From NCBI RefSeq assembly GCF_902506145.1, contig NZ_LR733519.1, positions 1 to 64,000 on the forward strand: a stretch of DNA of 64,000 nt. Reading direction: 5' to 3'. The position numbers and the translations under genes are program-made. Shown one piece after another: positions 26,738 to 39,457 of the stretch (positions are counted from its first letter, which is position 1; the number at the start of each line of letters is the position of its first letter). Source of the stretch: Burkholderia sp. 8Y (GTDB taxonomy: Bacteria > Pseudomonadota > Gammaproteobacteria > Burkholderiales > Burkholderiaceae). The notes beneath the pieces are model-generated. The model saw nothing but the letters and a program-made list of their open reading frames with translations. It did no database searches and had not been told where the DNA came from.

Positions 26738-28303
26738 ATGTCAGGCTCCTCGTCCTTGCTCGATTCCCTTCTGGCGACGCCGGCAACGGACGACGGGCGC
26801 ATCACGTCCGGCATGCGCTCCTCCCTGCTCCTGACTCTTCTCGACGACATCCGCCCGCTGTTGCTCGCGGCCGGCTCGACGGCGTTCGTCGCGCTGGTGG
26901 CGCTCGTGCGCGTGCATACGCCTTGGACCGTCGCGTGGCTCCTCGCGGACGCGCTGCTGCTCCTTGCGCGCGTGGCGGTCGTGTATCGCTATCGCGCCGC
27001 GCGTCGACGGCAAGCGCCACAGCCCGAGCCGTGGGCGCGGCGCTATGCGCCATTCGGGCTCGTCGCCTGCGGCCTGACCGGACTGGGCGCAATGGCCTGC
27101 GTCACGTCCGGCGACGCCATGCTCGCCTCGCTCGCCATCATGGTGACGGCGGGGATGCTCGGCGGGATCGCGTCGCGCAACGCGGGCGTGCCGCATCTCG
27201 CGGTCTCGCAGATCTGCGCCGGCAGCCTGCCGATTGGCGTAGGCGCGCTCTTCGGCCCCGCTGGTTACTGGATGCTCGTGCCGCCGCTCATCGTCTATAT
27301 CGCCGCGATGAGCGTCGTCGTGCGCCGCCACTACCGCAACCTCGTCGCGCTGATGACCGCCGAAGAGGAGCACGCCGAACTGGCCGCGCGCTTCGACGCC
27401 GCGCTCGCGCACATGCCGCACGGCCTCTGCACGATCGACGCCACAGGCACGGTTGTCATCGCGAATCGAAAGGTGGCCGAACTCTTCGGCGCGACCGCCG
27501 ACATGCTGCGCCTGGGCGTGCCGCTGCCCGAGTTCATCGGCTATCTGGCGCTCGCGCAGCATGGCGAAGCCGTGCGCGGCAAGCTGACGAGCCGCTGCGC
27601 GCAATGGCTGAAGGACGGCCACGCCACGCTCGATGTGGCGCTGCCCGATGGCCGCCAGCTCGAACTGAGCCGCAATCCGGTGCCGGACGCAAGCGCCGTG
27701 ATCATCGTCGAAAACGTGACGGAGCGCCGCCGCGCGGAAGCGAAGATTCTGCACTGGGCGCATCACGACTCCCTCACCGGCCTGCCGAACCGGCGCTATC
27801 TGAGCGACCACGCCGAACGCCTGATGGCCGGCAGCGCGAATCGCGAAAAGGTGATGGTGATGTACGTCGATCTCGACGGCTTCAAGCACGTCAACGATTC
27901 GCACGGCCACAACGCGGGCGACGAACTGCTGCGGCACGTCGCGGACCGTCTGCGCAACGCGATGCGGCGCGGCGAACTCGCGGCGCGTCTGGGCGGCGAC
28001 GAGTTCGCCCTTGTCGCGACCTGCTTCGCGGACGCGGCGAGCATCGCGTTCGCGCGGCGCATCGTGCGCGATCTGTCGCTGCCTTACGAACTGGACGCGG
28101 GCATCGTCGTGAAAGTGGACGTGAGCATCGGCATTGCGCTCGCGAAGCCGGGCGAATCGTTCGAGCGCGCGCTCAAGCGGGCCGACATCGCGCTGTACGA
28201 AGTGAAGACAACAGCCCGCGGTGAATACCGCTTCTCGGAAGACGACGCGCTCGCGGCCCGTGAGGAACTCGAAGCGGCCGGCGCGCCTGCGCATCGCATG
28301 TGA
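26738..28303 (+). CDS. Membrane diguanylate cyclase with PAS domain
   Basis: 521 residues. N-terminal block of about six membrane helices (30-195), a PAS-like domain (about 215-330, LAHMPHGLCTIDATGTVVIA), then GGDEF (about 340-500) beginning LTGLPNRRYL with intact active-site LGGDEFAL. The RxxD inhibitory site five residues before GGDEF is absent (RGEL instead), so product inhibition may be weak. Synthesises cyclic di-GMP at the inner membrane. Convergent with the large kinase gene downstream. Confidence 0.9.
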   Translation: MSGSSSLLDSLLATPATDDGRITSGMRSSLLLTLLDDIRPLLLAAGSTAFVALVALVRVHTPWTVAWLLADALLLLARVAVVYRYRAARRRQAPQPEPWARRYAPFGLVACGLTGLGAMACVTSGDAMLASLAIMVTAGMLGGIASRNAGVPHLAVSQICAGSLPIGVGALFGPAGYWMLVPPLIVYIAAMSVVVRRHYRNLVALMTAEEEHAELAARFDAALAHMPHGLCTIDATGTVVIANRKVAELFGATADMLRLGVPLPEFIGYLALAQHGEAVRGKLTSRCAQWLKDGHATLDVALPDGRQLELSRNPVPDASAVIIVENVTERRRAEAKILHWAHHDSLTGLPNRRYLSDHAERLMAGSANREKVMVMYVDLDGFKHVNDSHGHNAGDELLRHVADRLRNAMRRGELAARLGGDEFALVATCFADAASIAFARRIVRDLSLPYELDAGIVVKVDVSIGIALAKPGESFERALKRADIALYEVKTTARGEYRFSEDDALAAREELEAAGAPAHRM

Positions 28304-28313
28304 CCACGCCTCG

Positions 28314-31624
<3,311 letters not shown>

Positions 31625-31625
<1 letters not shown>

Positions 31626-32290
31626 CAGGCTAACCCTGTTTTCGCGGCGTATTTGACGAGGTCCACGTGATTCTCGACATGCAGCTTGCGCATGGCGGAG
31701 CGTTTCTGGGTCGCGACCGTCGGCACCGAGCGGTTGAGCGTGCGCGCGATCTCTGTGACCGAGAGCCCCTGCGCGAAGAGGCGCACCACTTCCAGCTCGC
31801 GCGGCGAAAGCGGCTGTTCGCGGGCGAGGTCTTTTGTCGTGGACCCTTCCCGCGCGAGACGATGCTGGATCTTCGGCGAGAAGATCGTTTCCTTCGTGGA
31901 AAGCGCGCGCATGCTGATCTGCGCCAGTTCGCTCGCGGGCTCTTCCTTGCTCACGATAGCGGCGACGCCGAGCTTGCAGAGCTCATGGAACATGCCGCCG
32001 CTCGTCATCATGGTGAGCACGACGAGCGGAATATCCGGATACGAGCGGCGCAGCTTGCTCACGAGCCGCAAGCCATCGAGTTCGACTTCCTCGTCGCCCT
32101 GCATCACGAGATCGGTAATGATGAGATCGGCAGGCGCTTTGTCGAGCACGCGGATCAGTTCCGCGCCGGAGTTCACCGTGCCGGTGATCGTGAAGCCGGG
32201 AAGCTTGGAGAACTGGTCGGACACGGCCAGAAGAACGATGGGGTGGTCATCGGCCAGCACCACGCGGATGGGACCCGTGTGTCCCTTCAT
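31625..32290 (-). CDS. RcsB/BvgA-like LuxR-type response regulator
   Basis: About 221 residues from the chosen ATG 32290. Receiver IRVVLADDHPIVLLAVSDQF with acceptor Asp in LIITDLVMQGDEEVELDG, and a LuxR helix-turn-helix SPRELEVVRLFAQGLSVTEI followed by ARTLNRSVPTVATQKRSAM. The C-terminal half strongly recalls RcsB. It is the cognate regulator of the coupled kinase. No clear ribosome binding site at 32290; the frame is open to 32521 and an earlier start is possible. Probable binder of the TAGAAC-N2-GTTCTA palindromes further upstream (inferred). Confidence 0.9.
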
Positions 32291-32501
32291 GAGCACACCG
32301 TTGCCGGCGTGTTGGACAGGTGCTTCGAGAAACGAAATGGACTCGCTGCCCGGCGCGATTGGAGCAACAGACGAACCGACTGTTTCATCATCACGTCTCC
32401 CCAGCGGGCAGAGATGCCCTGTAGTTATTTTAGGATAAGGGCATTCGCATTGAAAGACGGGGGACGGCGCGTGCGCAAGCGCGGTCTGGTCCGATGGGAC
32501 G

Positions 32502-32930
32502 CTATTCATTCCTGTCTTCACAGTGGGCTCCAGGGGTCAGGCAGCCGAGGCGCAGGCGCCGGCCGCCGCTACGGCACAGGCGGCAACGCGGCTCGATACA
32601 GTCGCATTGTTCGCTGTTCGCAAGGGGGCGTTCATCGTCCTGCGGCGCGGGCTCAATCAGGCGACAGAGCGGCATCGACGTAACATGTGACTTTCCGCGT
32701 TTTTTGTACTTCCGGCTCTCGGCTAACAGCATGCCGGTAATCACGAGCATCGCCACGATGAACACGACTGCAATCGTTATATTTAATATGGACTCCGACA
32801 TACCCACGCACAGCACCGCGAGTATGACGAACGACATGGCGAAGAACGCGGGCACCAGGAACGTCGACGCGATTCCCACTGCTTCACAACACTTGCGAAA
32901 GGCCTGGCTGATCGAATCTGAAACGAACAT
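32502..32930 (-). CDS. Hypothetical membrane protein
   Basis: 142 residues, two adjacent membrane helices (FLVPAFFAMSFVILAVLCVG and ITIAVVFIVAMLVITGMLLA, about 23-75) followed by a Cys-rich soluble tail (several Cys between residues 88 and 137). Located between the surface-glycosylation operon and the regulator-kinase pair, same strand; its end may overlap the longest version of the regulator frame by 20 bases. GC content is lower than in the flanks. No family recognised. Confidence 0.5.
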   Translation of the reverse strand: MFVSDSISQAFRKCCEAVGIASTFLVPAFFAMSFVILAVLCVGMSESILNITIAVVFIVAMLVITGMLLAESRKYKKRGKSHVTSMPLCRLIEPAPQDDERPLANSEQCDCIEPRCRLCRSGGRRLRLGCLTPGAHCEDRNE

Positions 32931-33375
32931 GTGAGCACCTGTCTAGGAATGCGGCTGGCAGCCGGTGAGGCGGCCGCTTCGCCTATGCGGTGCGTCTGCG
33001 AATGAACGGAGCCATCGCCGACACGCTGCATACATGGCTCGCGTCCATCCCCTGTAGCATCAATCCCATGACTCTAGTCAAACGTTGTCGCGCGATATAT
33101 CGAACAATGTCGATAACGTGCAGCAACGAGGCAGACGCACTGTTTCGCTCGTCGAGCCGTTTTCTCCAGCAAAAAAAAACCGCCCGGGTAAGGCGGCGAA
33201 CGGGGTCGAACAAGAACCGGAGGTCCGGGCGGGATGACTCCCTTGTGATTGAACGCGCCATGCATTGCACGCGCGGGCAAGCTTTCCCGGACATCGCAGG
33301 TCGCTTACATTTTCACGCGCCCGCAGCCTCGCGCGATATAGACGGATTTCGATTCGTTGACACAGGCTCGCCGGT
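32931..33375. other. Intergenic region with degenerate regulatory palindrome and terminator
   Basis: No convincing gene. Contains TCGAACAATGTCGA at 33100-33113, a degenerate form of the palindrome found upstream of tpsB, and the minus-strand terminator at 33171-33195. A Pro-rich minus-strand frame (from ATG 33265) runs straight through the terminator and is not taken as a gene. Confidence 0.5.
33171..33195 (-). terminator. Rho-independent terminator of the tpsB-glycosyltransferase operon
   Basis: Read on the minus strand: CCGCC, a 6-base loop, then GGCGG immediately followed by nine T. It lies about 180 bases past the last gene of the operon (ending 33376). Confidence 0.75.
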
Positions 33376-33693
33376 TCAGCGCAACGACATGCCGAACCAA
33401 AGAAAAGCCATCACGCCGAGCGCGAGCCCCATCAATCGGCCGATGAAGAGGGCGTCGATGTCCGGCTCCGAGGCGAACATCGAGCGGCTCGCGCGGCGGC
33501 GCTCCGTTCTCAACGCGGGCCGCGCCACGACGATGCACGTCGCCGCCGCAATCACGATCAACGCGCGCTGTGGCGCCGCACAGCCGCTGCACGAGTCTCG
33601 CAACACGTTCGACGCGGCGAGCAGCACGCCCAATGCAAGCACGAAGCTGCCGATGAACGTCACGAACACCTGGCGCGGCGAAGGGCGTTTCAT
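33376..33693 (-). CDS. Small membrane protein at the end of the glycosylation operon
   Basis: 105 residues, three hydrophobic segments (VFVTFIGSFVLALGVLLAAS, ALIVIAAATCIVVA, and LMGLALGVMAFLWFGMSL). The ATG overlaps the stop of the methyltransferase/GT9 gene (ATGA), so it is translationally coupled and belongs to the operon. Cys pair DSCSGCAAP near residue 35. Function unknown; its place suggests a part in envelope glycan handling. Confidence 0.72.
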   Translation of the reverse strand: MKRPSPRQVFVTFIGSFVLALGVLLAASNVLRDSCSGCAAPQRALIVIAAATCIVVARPALRTERRRASRSMFASEPDIDALFIGRLMGLALGVMAFLWFGMSLR

Positions 33694-35459
33694 CACGCGC
33701 TTGCGGCCGGGGCCTGCATCGCCCGTTGATATCGCAAGTGGCCGCCGATGCGCGCGACGACTTCCGCCCAGTCGCCACCGAAGCGGCGGCGAAAGAGGCG
33801 CATGCTCGGATACCACGGACTGTCTTCCCGCGTGTAATGCCAGCGCCAGTCGCCGTAGGCGGGCAACATCAGCCACACCGGCTTGCCCATGGCGCCCGCG
33901 ACGTGCGCGACCGACGTATCCACGGTCAGCACGAGGTCCAGTGCCGCGATGGCGCTCGCCGTTTCCGCCATCGTATTGAGGCGTGCGCCCACGTCGTGGA
34001 AATTGGCGCGCTCGGTTGCGTACCGTGCCGCTTCGTCGGCGCCCGCGCCCTTTTGCAGACTGAAGAATTCGATACCGTCCATCCCGAGCAGATCGTTCAG
34101 CACGGCAAGCGACGGCAGCGAGCGGTGGCCATCGTTCTCGTGCGTCGGGTTGCCCTTGAATACGACGCCGACCTTCAGCTTGCCCGGCGCGACATCGGGC
34201 AGCTTCGACGCAACGGCTGCGGGCGCGCGCAGATAAGGCACCGCGCGCGGCAGCGCGTCGAGTTCGAGCGGCATATGCGCCGGTATGGCGTGCGGAAACA
34301 CCCAGTAGTCGATGCCCGTCATGTTCGCGGCGTGCTGCGCATTGACGACATCGCCCGCGCCGAGCGACGCCTCGTAAAGTTCGACGAGCGGCGCCTGACA
34401 CACGACGACCACACGCTTCGCGCCGCACTTCTCGCGGAAGATCTTCGAAAAGCGCAGGAAAAAGATCTCGTCCCCCAGGCCGAACTCGCTCCAGATGGCG
34501 ATCGACTTGCCGCTCAACGATTCGCCCTTCCACTGCGGCACGTTTTGCGGGGGCTCCATGGTGGTGCGGCGCTTCCATCCCAACGGCGCCATCAGCGTTT
34601 CCCGCAACGCGAAGCCTTCGTTCAGCTTGCCGCGCGCGATCAGATGCAACGCCTCGTAAAGACGCGGCAAATGCTCGCCCGGCAATCGCTCGACGCACTG
34701 CTTCCAGATGGCGTCGGCGAGTTCGGGCGCATCCCAGCGCAGGAACTGCATCATCGCGCGGTGATAGATGTCGAAGCGATACGGATACTGACGCACCGCC
34801 GCCTGCGCCGCGGCGATGGCGTCCGCCGCGTTGTGCGCGTGTTCCATCGCATGCTTCATCTCATGCGCTGTTGGCACGGCGCGCTTGCGCAGCACGAGTT
34901 CGATCACGCACTCGGCGTTGCTGTCGGCGGTCTGGTCGGCGTCCGCTCTCGCGGCGTTGAAGCTGTCGCGCACGAGCGCGATGCGCTCGCAGTCCGCCAC
35001 GTGCGACATCGCCTGTACGAGTTCCAGCACGTTCACCGAGCGCGGGAGCGTCTTCTCGGCCTTGTAAATGGTGAAGCTCACCTTGTGCGCGCCGTTGAAG
35101 CGGCTCGGCCACACGCCCTTGCCGTAAAGGTCTTCGTCCGGCACGGTGACGACCACATGACCGCCCGGCTTGACGAGATCGAGCCATCGCGCGAGCGCCT
35201 TGTGCGGATTCTGCTGGCGGGCGAGCACATGGCTCGCGTGCACGAAATCGAATCCCGCGTCGCTCGCGCCGTCCATCGAGGCGAGATCGCCCTTGTCAGC
35301 GGCCCACGACGTGACCTTGCCCATGCGCGGAAAGACGTGTGCATGAGACGAAAGCGGATCATCCGTTACGCCGATATCGAGGCCGTCGCCCACGAAATAG
35401 TGCTGGACGAATGCGGGTTCATGCGAACGGCGCTGGCTTGCTTTGCTGGTTTCCTTCAT
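33693..35459 (-). CDS. Methyltransferase / GT9-type glycosyltransferase fusion
   Basis: 588 residues. N-terminal class I methyltransferase-like domain (about 15-190: LVKPGGHVVVTVPDEDLYGK, HASHVLARQQNPHKALARW), a helical TPR-like linker (about 210-300), then a heptosyltransferase-like GT9 domain (about 310-580: IAIWSEFGLGDEIFFLRFSK, VGVVFKGNPTHENDGHRS, LDLVLTVDTSVAHVAGAMG). GAGG precedes ATG 35459. It starts 8 bases after the upstream HMW1C-like gene ends. It may extend or modify a glycan on the same substrate; that is inferred from operon structure only. Confidence 0.85.
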   Translation of the reverse strand: MKETSKASQRRSHEPAFVQHYFVGDGLDIGVTDDPLSSHAHVFPRMGKVTSWAADKGDLASMDGASDAGFDFVHASHVLARQQNPHKALARWLDLVKPGGHVVVTVPDEDLYGKGVWPSRFNGAHKVSFTIYKAEKTLPRSVNVLELVQAMSHVADCERIALVRDSFNAARADADQTADSNAECVIELVLRKRAVPTAHEMKHAMEHAHNAADAIAAAQAAVRQYPYRFDIYHRAMMQFLRWDAPELADAIWKQCVERLPGEHLPRLYEALHLIARGKLNEGFALRETLMAPLGWKRRTTMEPPQNVPQWKGESLSGKSIAIWSEFGLGDEIFFLRFSKIFREKCGAKRVVVVCQAPLVELYEASLGAGDVVNAQHAANMTGIDYWVFPHAIPAHMPLELDALPRAVPYLRAPAAVASKLPDVAPGKLKVGVVFKGNPTHENDGHRSLPSLAVLNDLLGMDGIEFFSLQKGAGADEAARYATERANFHDVGARLNTMAETASAIAALDLVLTVDTSVAHVAGAMGKPVWLMLPAYGDWRWHYTREDSPWYPSMRLFRRRFGGDWAEVVARIGGHLRYQRAMQAPAASA

Positions 35460-35466
35460 GTTTGCC

Positions 35467-37353
35467 TCACTTCGCAGCGACAGCCGCAGCCGCCCCAGTC
35501 GCCACAGTCGCCGCCCGAGCGGCACACAAGTCCTTCAAGAGCGCCTGAATGCGCTCGCCCAAAATCTCCGGCCGGCCCTTGAAAATGAGCTTCTCGATGG
35601 CTTTCTTGCCCGCGAGCGTGCGCGACAGATCACGCCGCTCGCTCTCGTTCGCGATGAGACGCAGCGCCGCCGCCTTGTACTCGTCGTTGGTCTTCGCGAC
35701 CATCCACTCGGGGAAACCGAGACGGCGGAACATGCCTTCGTCGATATGCTCGTGCACTTCCCGCCCGGTCTTGCATACGCCGACCAGACCTGCCCACACC
35801 GTATCGACGATGCCGTTCGTGTTGCCGAACGGGAACGGATTGAGGAACATGTCGCATCCGGCAATCACGTTCATGTAGTTCGCGTAGTCCTGATGCTTGT
35901 GGACCACGGCCTTCTCGCCCATCAGGCGGCGCACGAGATTGCGCACCTGCGGGAAAGTGAGGCCCGTCGCCTGTCCGACGAGGAAGTGAAACTCCACGGG
36001 CACCGGCGCTTCATGCGCAATGTCGGCGCACATCTGCAAGAAGCCCGGATTGAGCTTGATGGTCGTGCCCGCCACCGCGATCTTCACGGGATCGGCCTTG
36101 AGGCGCTTGCGCTTGGGCAAGTCGAGCTCGAGCATTGCCGCGGGCGGACGATACGGCATGCCGTCCGACGGCAGCTTGAGCAGCTTCTCGCTGAAGCAGG
36201 CATCGTCGCCGACATAGTCTTCTTCGACGACCACGTAGTCCATCGCGTGACCGTGCGTGGTGGCCGGATGACCGAGCGCCATCATCTGAAGCGGCGCGAC
36301 GCGCAGGCACGCGAGCACCATCGTGATCGGGAACATGCCGACGCTCGGCATATACATGGCCTGAGCGCCACGCGCTTCGCTGACATCGCGCACCTGGCGC
36401 GCGTGGTCCCACAGGTCCGCGCCGTCGAGTGCGATGAATTCGTCAAAGACGTCGCGGCCCGCTTCATCGACGCGGCCTTCATAACCCATGCCGATCAGAT
36501 GGAACTTGTCGCGCATCGCGACCATCGTTTGCGAATGCGTGCGATAGATCGAGTGATTCTTCGAGAACCATTCGAGCACCACCAGAAGCACCGGCTTTTC
36601 GCCTTTCTTCACCGCTTGCGCGCGGCGCTCGACATCGTGAATGCCGAGGCTCGCGAGATTGCGGTGAATCAGCGTGTTGATCGGTTTCTTGATGTCGTGC
36701 TTGCCCGGCAGGTCCGCATAGCTGCAATGCATGTACATGTCGTGCAGCACGCCGACCGGCAACGCGTCGATGCTTTCGATCTGGTCCAGCTTGTCCGGCA
36801 GCCAGCGCAGCAGCATTTCGCGCTTCTGATGCGCGGCAGGCGTGCCGAGAAAGCGCGACGACATGATGGTCGTCGCGAGGCTCGCGGTGGCGACCTTGTC
36901 GTGATTCCAGAGCACGTCCCAGTCGAGCCGCACTTCGGACTCGGGCGTATAGAACAATTGGAACTTGCGCATGTCGCCGGCGCGCAGTTGCACGGAGTGG
37001 CGCGCCTCTTCGTCGAGACCGAGCGAACGCAGAATGTGATCGGCGTTGCGGAACGGGCTCGCGGCGAACAGGCCCGCGAGCCAGCGTTGAAACACCTGCG
37101 TCTGACGGATGCCGACTTCCGAGAATCGAAAATCCGGATCGCTCATCAGCGCCGTGATGGCCGAGGTGATGCGCGTCAGCAGGTGATCGTCCATGATATT
37201 GCTTGCTTCGCCGGACTGCGCCCAGCTGTCGACGTCCATCAGAAGGCCGTAGTTGGCGTCGATTCGTGCGAGCAACTTCAAGAGCTCGCGGCCGGCGGCT
37301 TCCTTCTCACGACGATAGCAAAGGTACTCGAATTTATTGATGCTGAATTGCAT
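35467..37353 (-). CDS. HMW1C-like N-glycosyltransferase (GT41), copy 1
   Basis: 628 residues. Cytoplasmic HMW1C enzymes attach glucose or galactose from UDP-sugars to Asn in N-X-S/T sequons of secreted adhesins. Family features: an N-terminal all-helical domain (to about 240), then a GT-B fold with VVLEWFSKNHSIYRTHSQT, MALGHPATTHGHAMDYVVVE and the nucleotide-sugar site NPFPFGNTNGIVDTVWAGL followed by GVCKTGREVHEHIDEGMFRR. ATG 37353 (MQFSINKFEYL) matches the start of copy 2. 67 bases after tpsB, whose promoter probably serves it. Confidence 0.9.
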   Translation of the reverse strand: MQFSINKFEYLCYRREKEAAGRELLKLLARIDANYGLLMDVDSWAQSGEASNIMDDHLLTRITSAITALMSDPDFRFSEVGIRQTQVFQRWLAGLFAASPFRNADHILRSLGLDEEARHSVQLRAGDMRKFQLFYTPESEVRLDWDVLWNHDKVATASLATTIMSSRFLGTPAAHQKREMLLRWLPDKLDQIESIDALPVGVLHDMYMHCSYADLPGKHDIKKPINTLIHRNLASLGIHDVERRAQAVKKGEKPVLLVVLEWFSKNHSIYRTHSQTMVAMRDKFHLIGMGYEGRVDEAGRDVFDEFIALDGADLWDHARQVRDVSEARGAQAMYMPSVGMFPITMVLACLRVAPLQMMALGHPATTHGHAMDYVVVEEDYVGDDACFSEKLLKLPSDGMPYRPPAAMLELDLPKRKRLKADPVKIAVAGTTIKLNPGFLQMCADIAHEAPVPVEFHFLVGQATGLTFPQVRNLVRRLMGEKAVVHKHQDYANYMNVIAGCDMFLNPFPFGNTNGIVDTVWAGLVGVCKTGREVHEHIDEGMFRRLGFPEWMVAKTNDEYKAAALRLIANESERRDLSRTLAGKKAIEKLIFKGRPEILGERIQALLKDLCAARAATVATGAAAAVAAK

Positions 37354-37420
37354 GGTGCTGTGTCCCGGTTGTTGCAGCAAATGGGGTTGATCGCCGGCAT
37401 CGCCTAAGCGGGTCGCGAGC

Positions 37421-39178
37421 TCAATGGCTCCAGGTGACGGAGAGCCAGTACTGCGTCGGCTTCTTGCCGGGCTCGACCCATGAGCTTTCGGAGAAGCGAT
37501 ACGGCCTCGAAACGGACGCGGACACCGTTGCGCCGATCGGCGTCAGCCAGTCGACGCTCACGCCATAGCCCGCGAGCACGCGGTTGTTGGTCACGCCGTC
37601 GACGCCGGGATAGGTGTTCTCCCAGCGGTCCCAAGGCGAATGGTTCACGCGTCCATAGGCGAAGTCGTTGAAAAGGCCCAACTGGATTTGATGGCCCGTG
37701 GCGACCGGAATGCGTTGATACAGGCCCACGTTGGCGACAAAGCCTTCATCGGCCGAACCTTCGTCGGCGCGGTAGGCGCGCACGGCATCCGGACCGCCGA
37801 GCGAGAGCTTCTCGCTCGCATCGAGATTGCGGCTCGCAAGCTGACCGGTGAAGCGGCCCGAGACAAAGAAGTTGCCGCTCTTCGAGAGCGCATACGTGCC
37901 GAACGCGGTGCTGCTCAACTTCGCGTAGTTGCCCGCGCGCTGCGTGATCGGGTCCGACGGGTCATCGTTGCGTTGATGTCCGAGCGTCAGCGCGATCTGC
38001 CCTGCCGCGAGATCGGTGCGCAGCGCGCGGGCGCGTTCGCCGTTATCCGCGGTCAATGAAAGTTGCAGCGAATCGAGCTTGCTGTGCGTAGTCTCGTGGT
38101 AATCCGTGAGGTCCGTCGAAGTCTGACTGTGCAGCAGCGACACACCGCCCCACACATTCGCGTCGAGTCCACGGGCGAACGGATACTGCACGCCGGCTTG
38201 TCCGGTCGTCGCCACGCCCCTGACCGGCGTCCCTGCGTTGATGAAGTACTGCTGACGCGTGACGCCGCCGGTCATGCGCAGGCCGTCGTCGAAAATCGGC
38301 GCGCTGCCGGTCAACGCGCCCGTCCACATCTTCTTGTCCGTGCTCGTGATGGTGAACGCATAGGCGTCGCCGGCATGGAACAGATTGTTCGCCGATGCCG
38401 TCACGCCCGCGCGATACGTACCCGTCGACTCGACACCCTTGTTGTCGAGAATCAGGTCCGCACGGACGGGCTTGCCTTGCTGTGCGATGTTGAACACGAC
38501 ATCGACGTCTCCCGTGGCCGCGCCCGGCGAGAAGCGCGGTGCGCCATCGAGCGCGACGCCCGGCAGGTCTTGCAGCAACTGCGTCGCGCGTTCGAGCCGC
38601 GACGTGCGCAGCAGGCACACGCCGCTCACGCCTTCGCTGCCGCACAGCGCATGGGTGACGAGCCGTTGCAGGCGCGCATCCGCGACGCGCGACTTGTTGT
38701 TGACGACGATCTTGCGAATGCGCCCCGGAAACACCGTGAACTGCACCTGCCCGCCCTTCTGCGCCGCGCGCCAGTCGGCATCCGTCATCAACACCTGACC
38801 GAGCGGAAAGCCGCCCTGACGCAGCGCCGTCGTGAGCACGTCGGACCAGTGATCGACTTCCTTGAGCGAATGCGGCGCATCTCCCAGCTTCCTGATATCC
38901 GCGTCGAGCATTTGCTTGACGAGGAGCGCATCCGCGCCTTCGGCGGGAACCACCTTCACGCTTGCGCGCGCTTCGTGCGCTTCTTGCGCTTCGTTCATTT
39001 GATGCGACTCGCTCGCGGCTGCATCCTGCGTGGCGGGCATCGCCTTCTGCACGATCGCCTCTGCATCCGTGACTTCCGATGCCACCGCGCGCTCGGCGCC
39101 CGTCACGCCGACCAGCACGACCGATCCGACACACACCATGCGGCGGACCGCTGCCGCAATCTCATTCATCTTCAACAT
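37421..39178 (-). CDS. TpsB/HMW1B-type outer-membrane transporter (two-partner secretion)
   Basis: 585 residues. Signal peptide (VCVGSVVLVGVTGAERAVAS), a charged linker, two POTRA-like domains (about 85-245; GGQVQFTVFPGRIRKIVVNN lies between them), then a ShlB-type 16-strand barrel with FARGLDANVWGG, LSLGGPDAVRAYRADEG (the VRGY-like loop 6 motif, here VRAY) and final strand YWLSVTWSH. Exports TpsA adhesins. The C-terminal residue is His rather than the usual Phe. AAGGA precedes ATG 39178. The regulatory palindrome at 39292 is 113 bases upstream. Confidence 0.9.
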   Translation of the reverse strand: MLKMNEIAAAVRRMVCVGSVVLVGVTGAERAVASEVTDAEAIVQKAMPATQDAAASESHQMNEAQEAHEARASVKVVPAEGADALLVKQMLDADIRKLGDAPHSLKEVDHWSDVLTTALRQGGFPLGQVLMTDADWRAAQKGGQVQFTVFPGRIRKIVVNNKSRVADARLQRLVTHALCGSEGVSGVCLLRTSRLERATQLLQDLPGVALDGAPRFSPGAATGDVDVVFNIAQQGKPVRADLILDNKGVESTGTYRAGVTASANNLFHAGDAYAFTITSTDKKMWTGALTGSAPIFDDGLRMTGGVTRQQYFINAGTPVRGVATTGQAGVQYPFARGLDANVWGGVSLLHSQTSTDLTDYHETTHSKLDSLQLSLTADNGERARALRTDLAAGQIALTLGHQRNDDPSDPITQRAGNYAKLSSTAFGTYALSKSGNFFVSGRFTGQLASRNLDASEKLSLGGPDAVRAYRADEGSADEGFVANVGLYQRIPVATGHQIQLGLFNDFAYGRVNHSPWDRWENTYPGVDGVTNNRVLAGYGVSVDWLTPIGATVSASVSRPYRFSESSWVEPGKKPTQYWLSVTWSH

Positions 39179-39291
39179 TGCACGTATCCTTGCTATGAAC
39201 CCGAACGCTGGAACGTCGCGCCTGGTTCATCGACCTTTGTTCGCGTATCGTCCTCAGAACAAAGGTTAAGGATTCGCTTGTCCGATCCGAA

Positions 39292-39305
39292 TAGAACAAG
39301 TTCTA
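39292..39305. promoter_or_regulatory. Palindromic operator upstream of tpsB
   Basis: TAGAACAAGTTCTA: perfect 6+6 inverted repeat around AA, 113 bases before tpsB. Flanks (CGAA before, a TTAAGG element farther along) also match the site upstream of the second glycosyltransferase. Form and context suggest an RcsB-like regulator site. Confidence 0.65.
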
Positions 39306-39398
39306 AAGTGCCTTCCAGCAAGCAAGAAACGCTGTGTTTCGATGCGTGCGTTTCGCTTTTCGAGCACGCTCGGACCCCGAATGCGGACCGCCAATGCA

Positions 39399-39426
39399 GA
39401 GAGCCCGGCACGATGGCCGGGCTCTC
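39399..39426 (-). terminator. Stem-loop after glycosyltransferase copy 2
   Basis: GAGAGCCCGGC (39399-39409) pairs with GCCGGGCTCTC (39416-39426), 11 bp with a 6-base loop, 32 bases past the stop. No T-run. It separates copy 2 from the tpsB promoter. Confidence 0.6.
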
Positions 39427-39457
39427 GACAGATGAGACGTGTCAGCGCGCTGGATGC

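Noticed and set aside
33074..33280. Pro-rich minus-strand mini-gene as an attenuator leader peptide
   Set aside because: The frame reads through the terminator hairpin and its T-run and does not stop before it, so it does not fit a leader-peptide attenuator.
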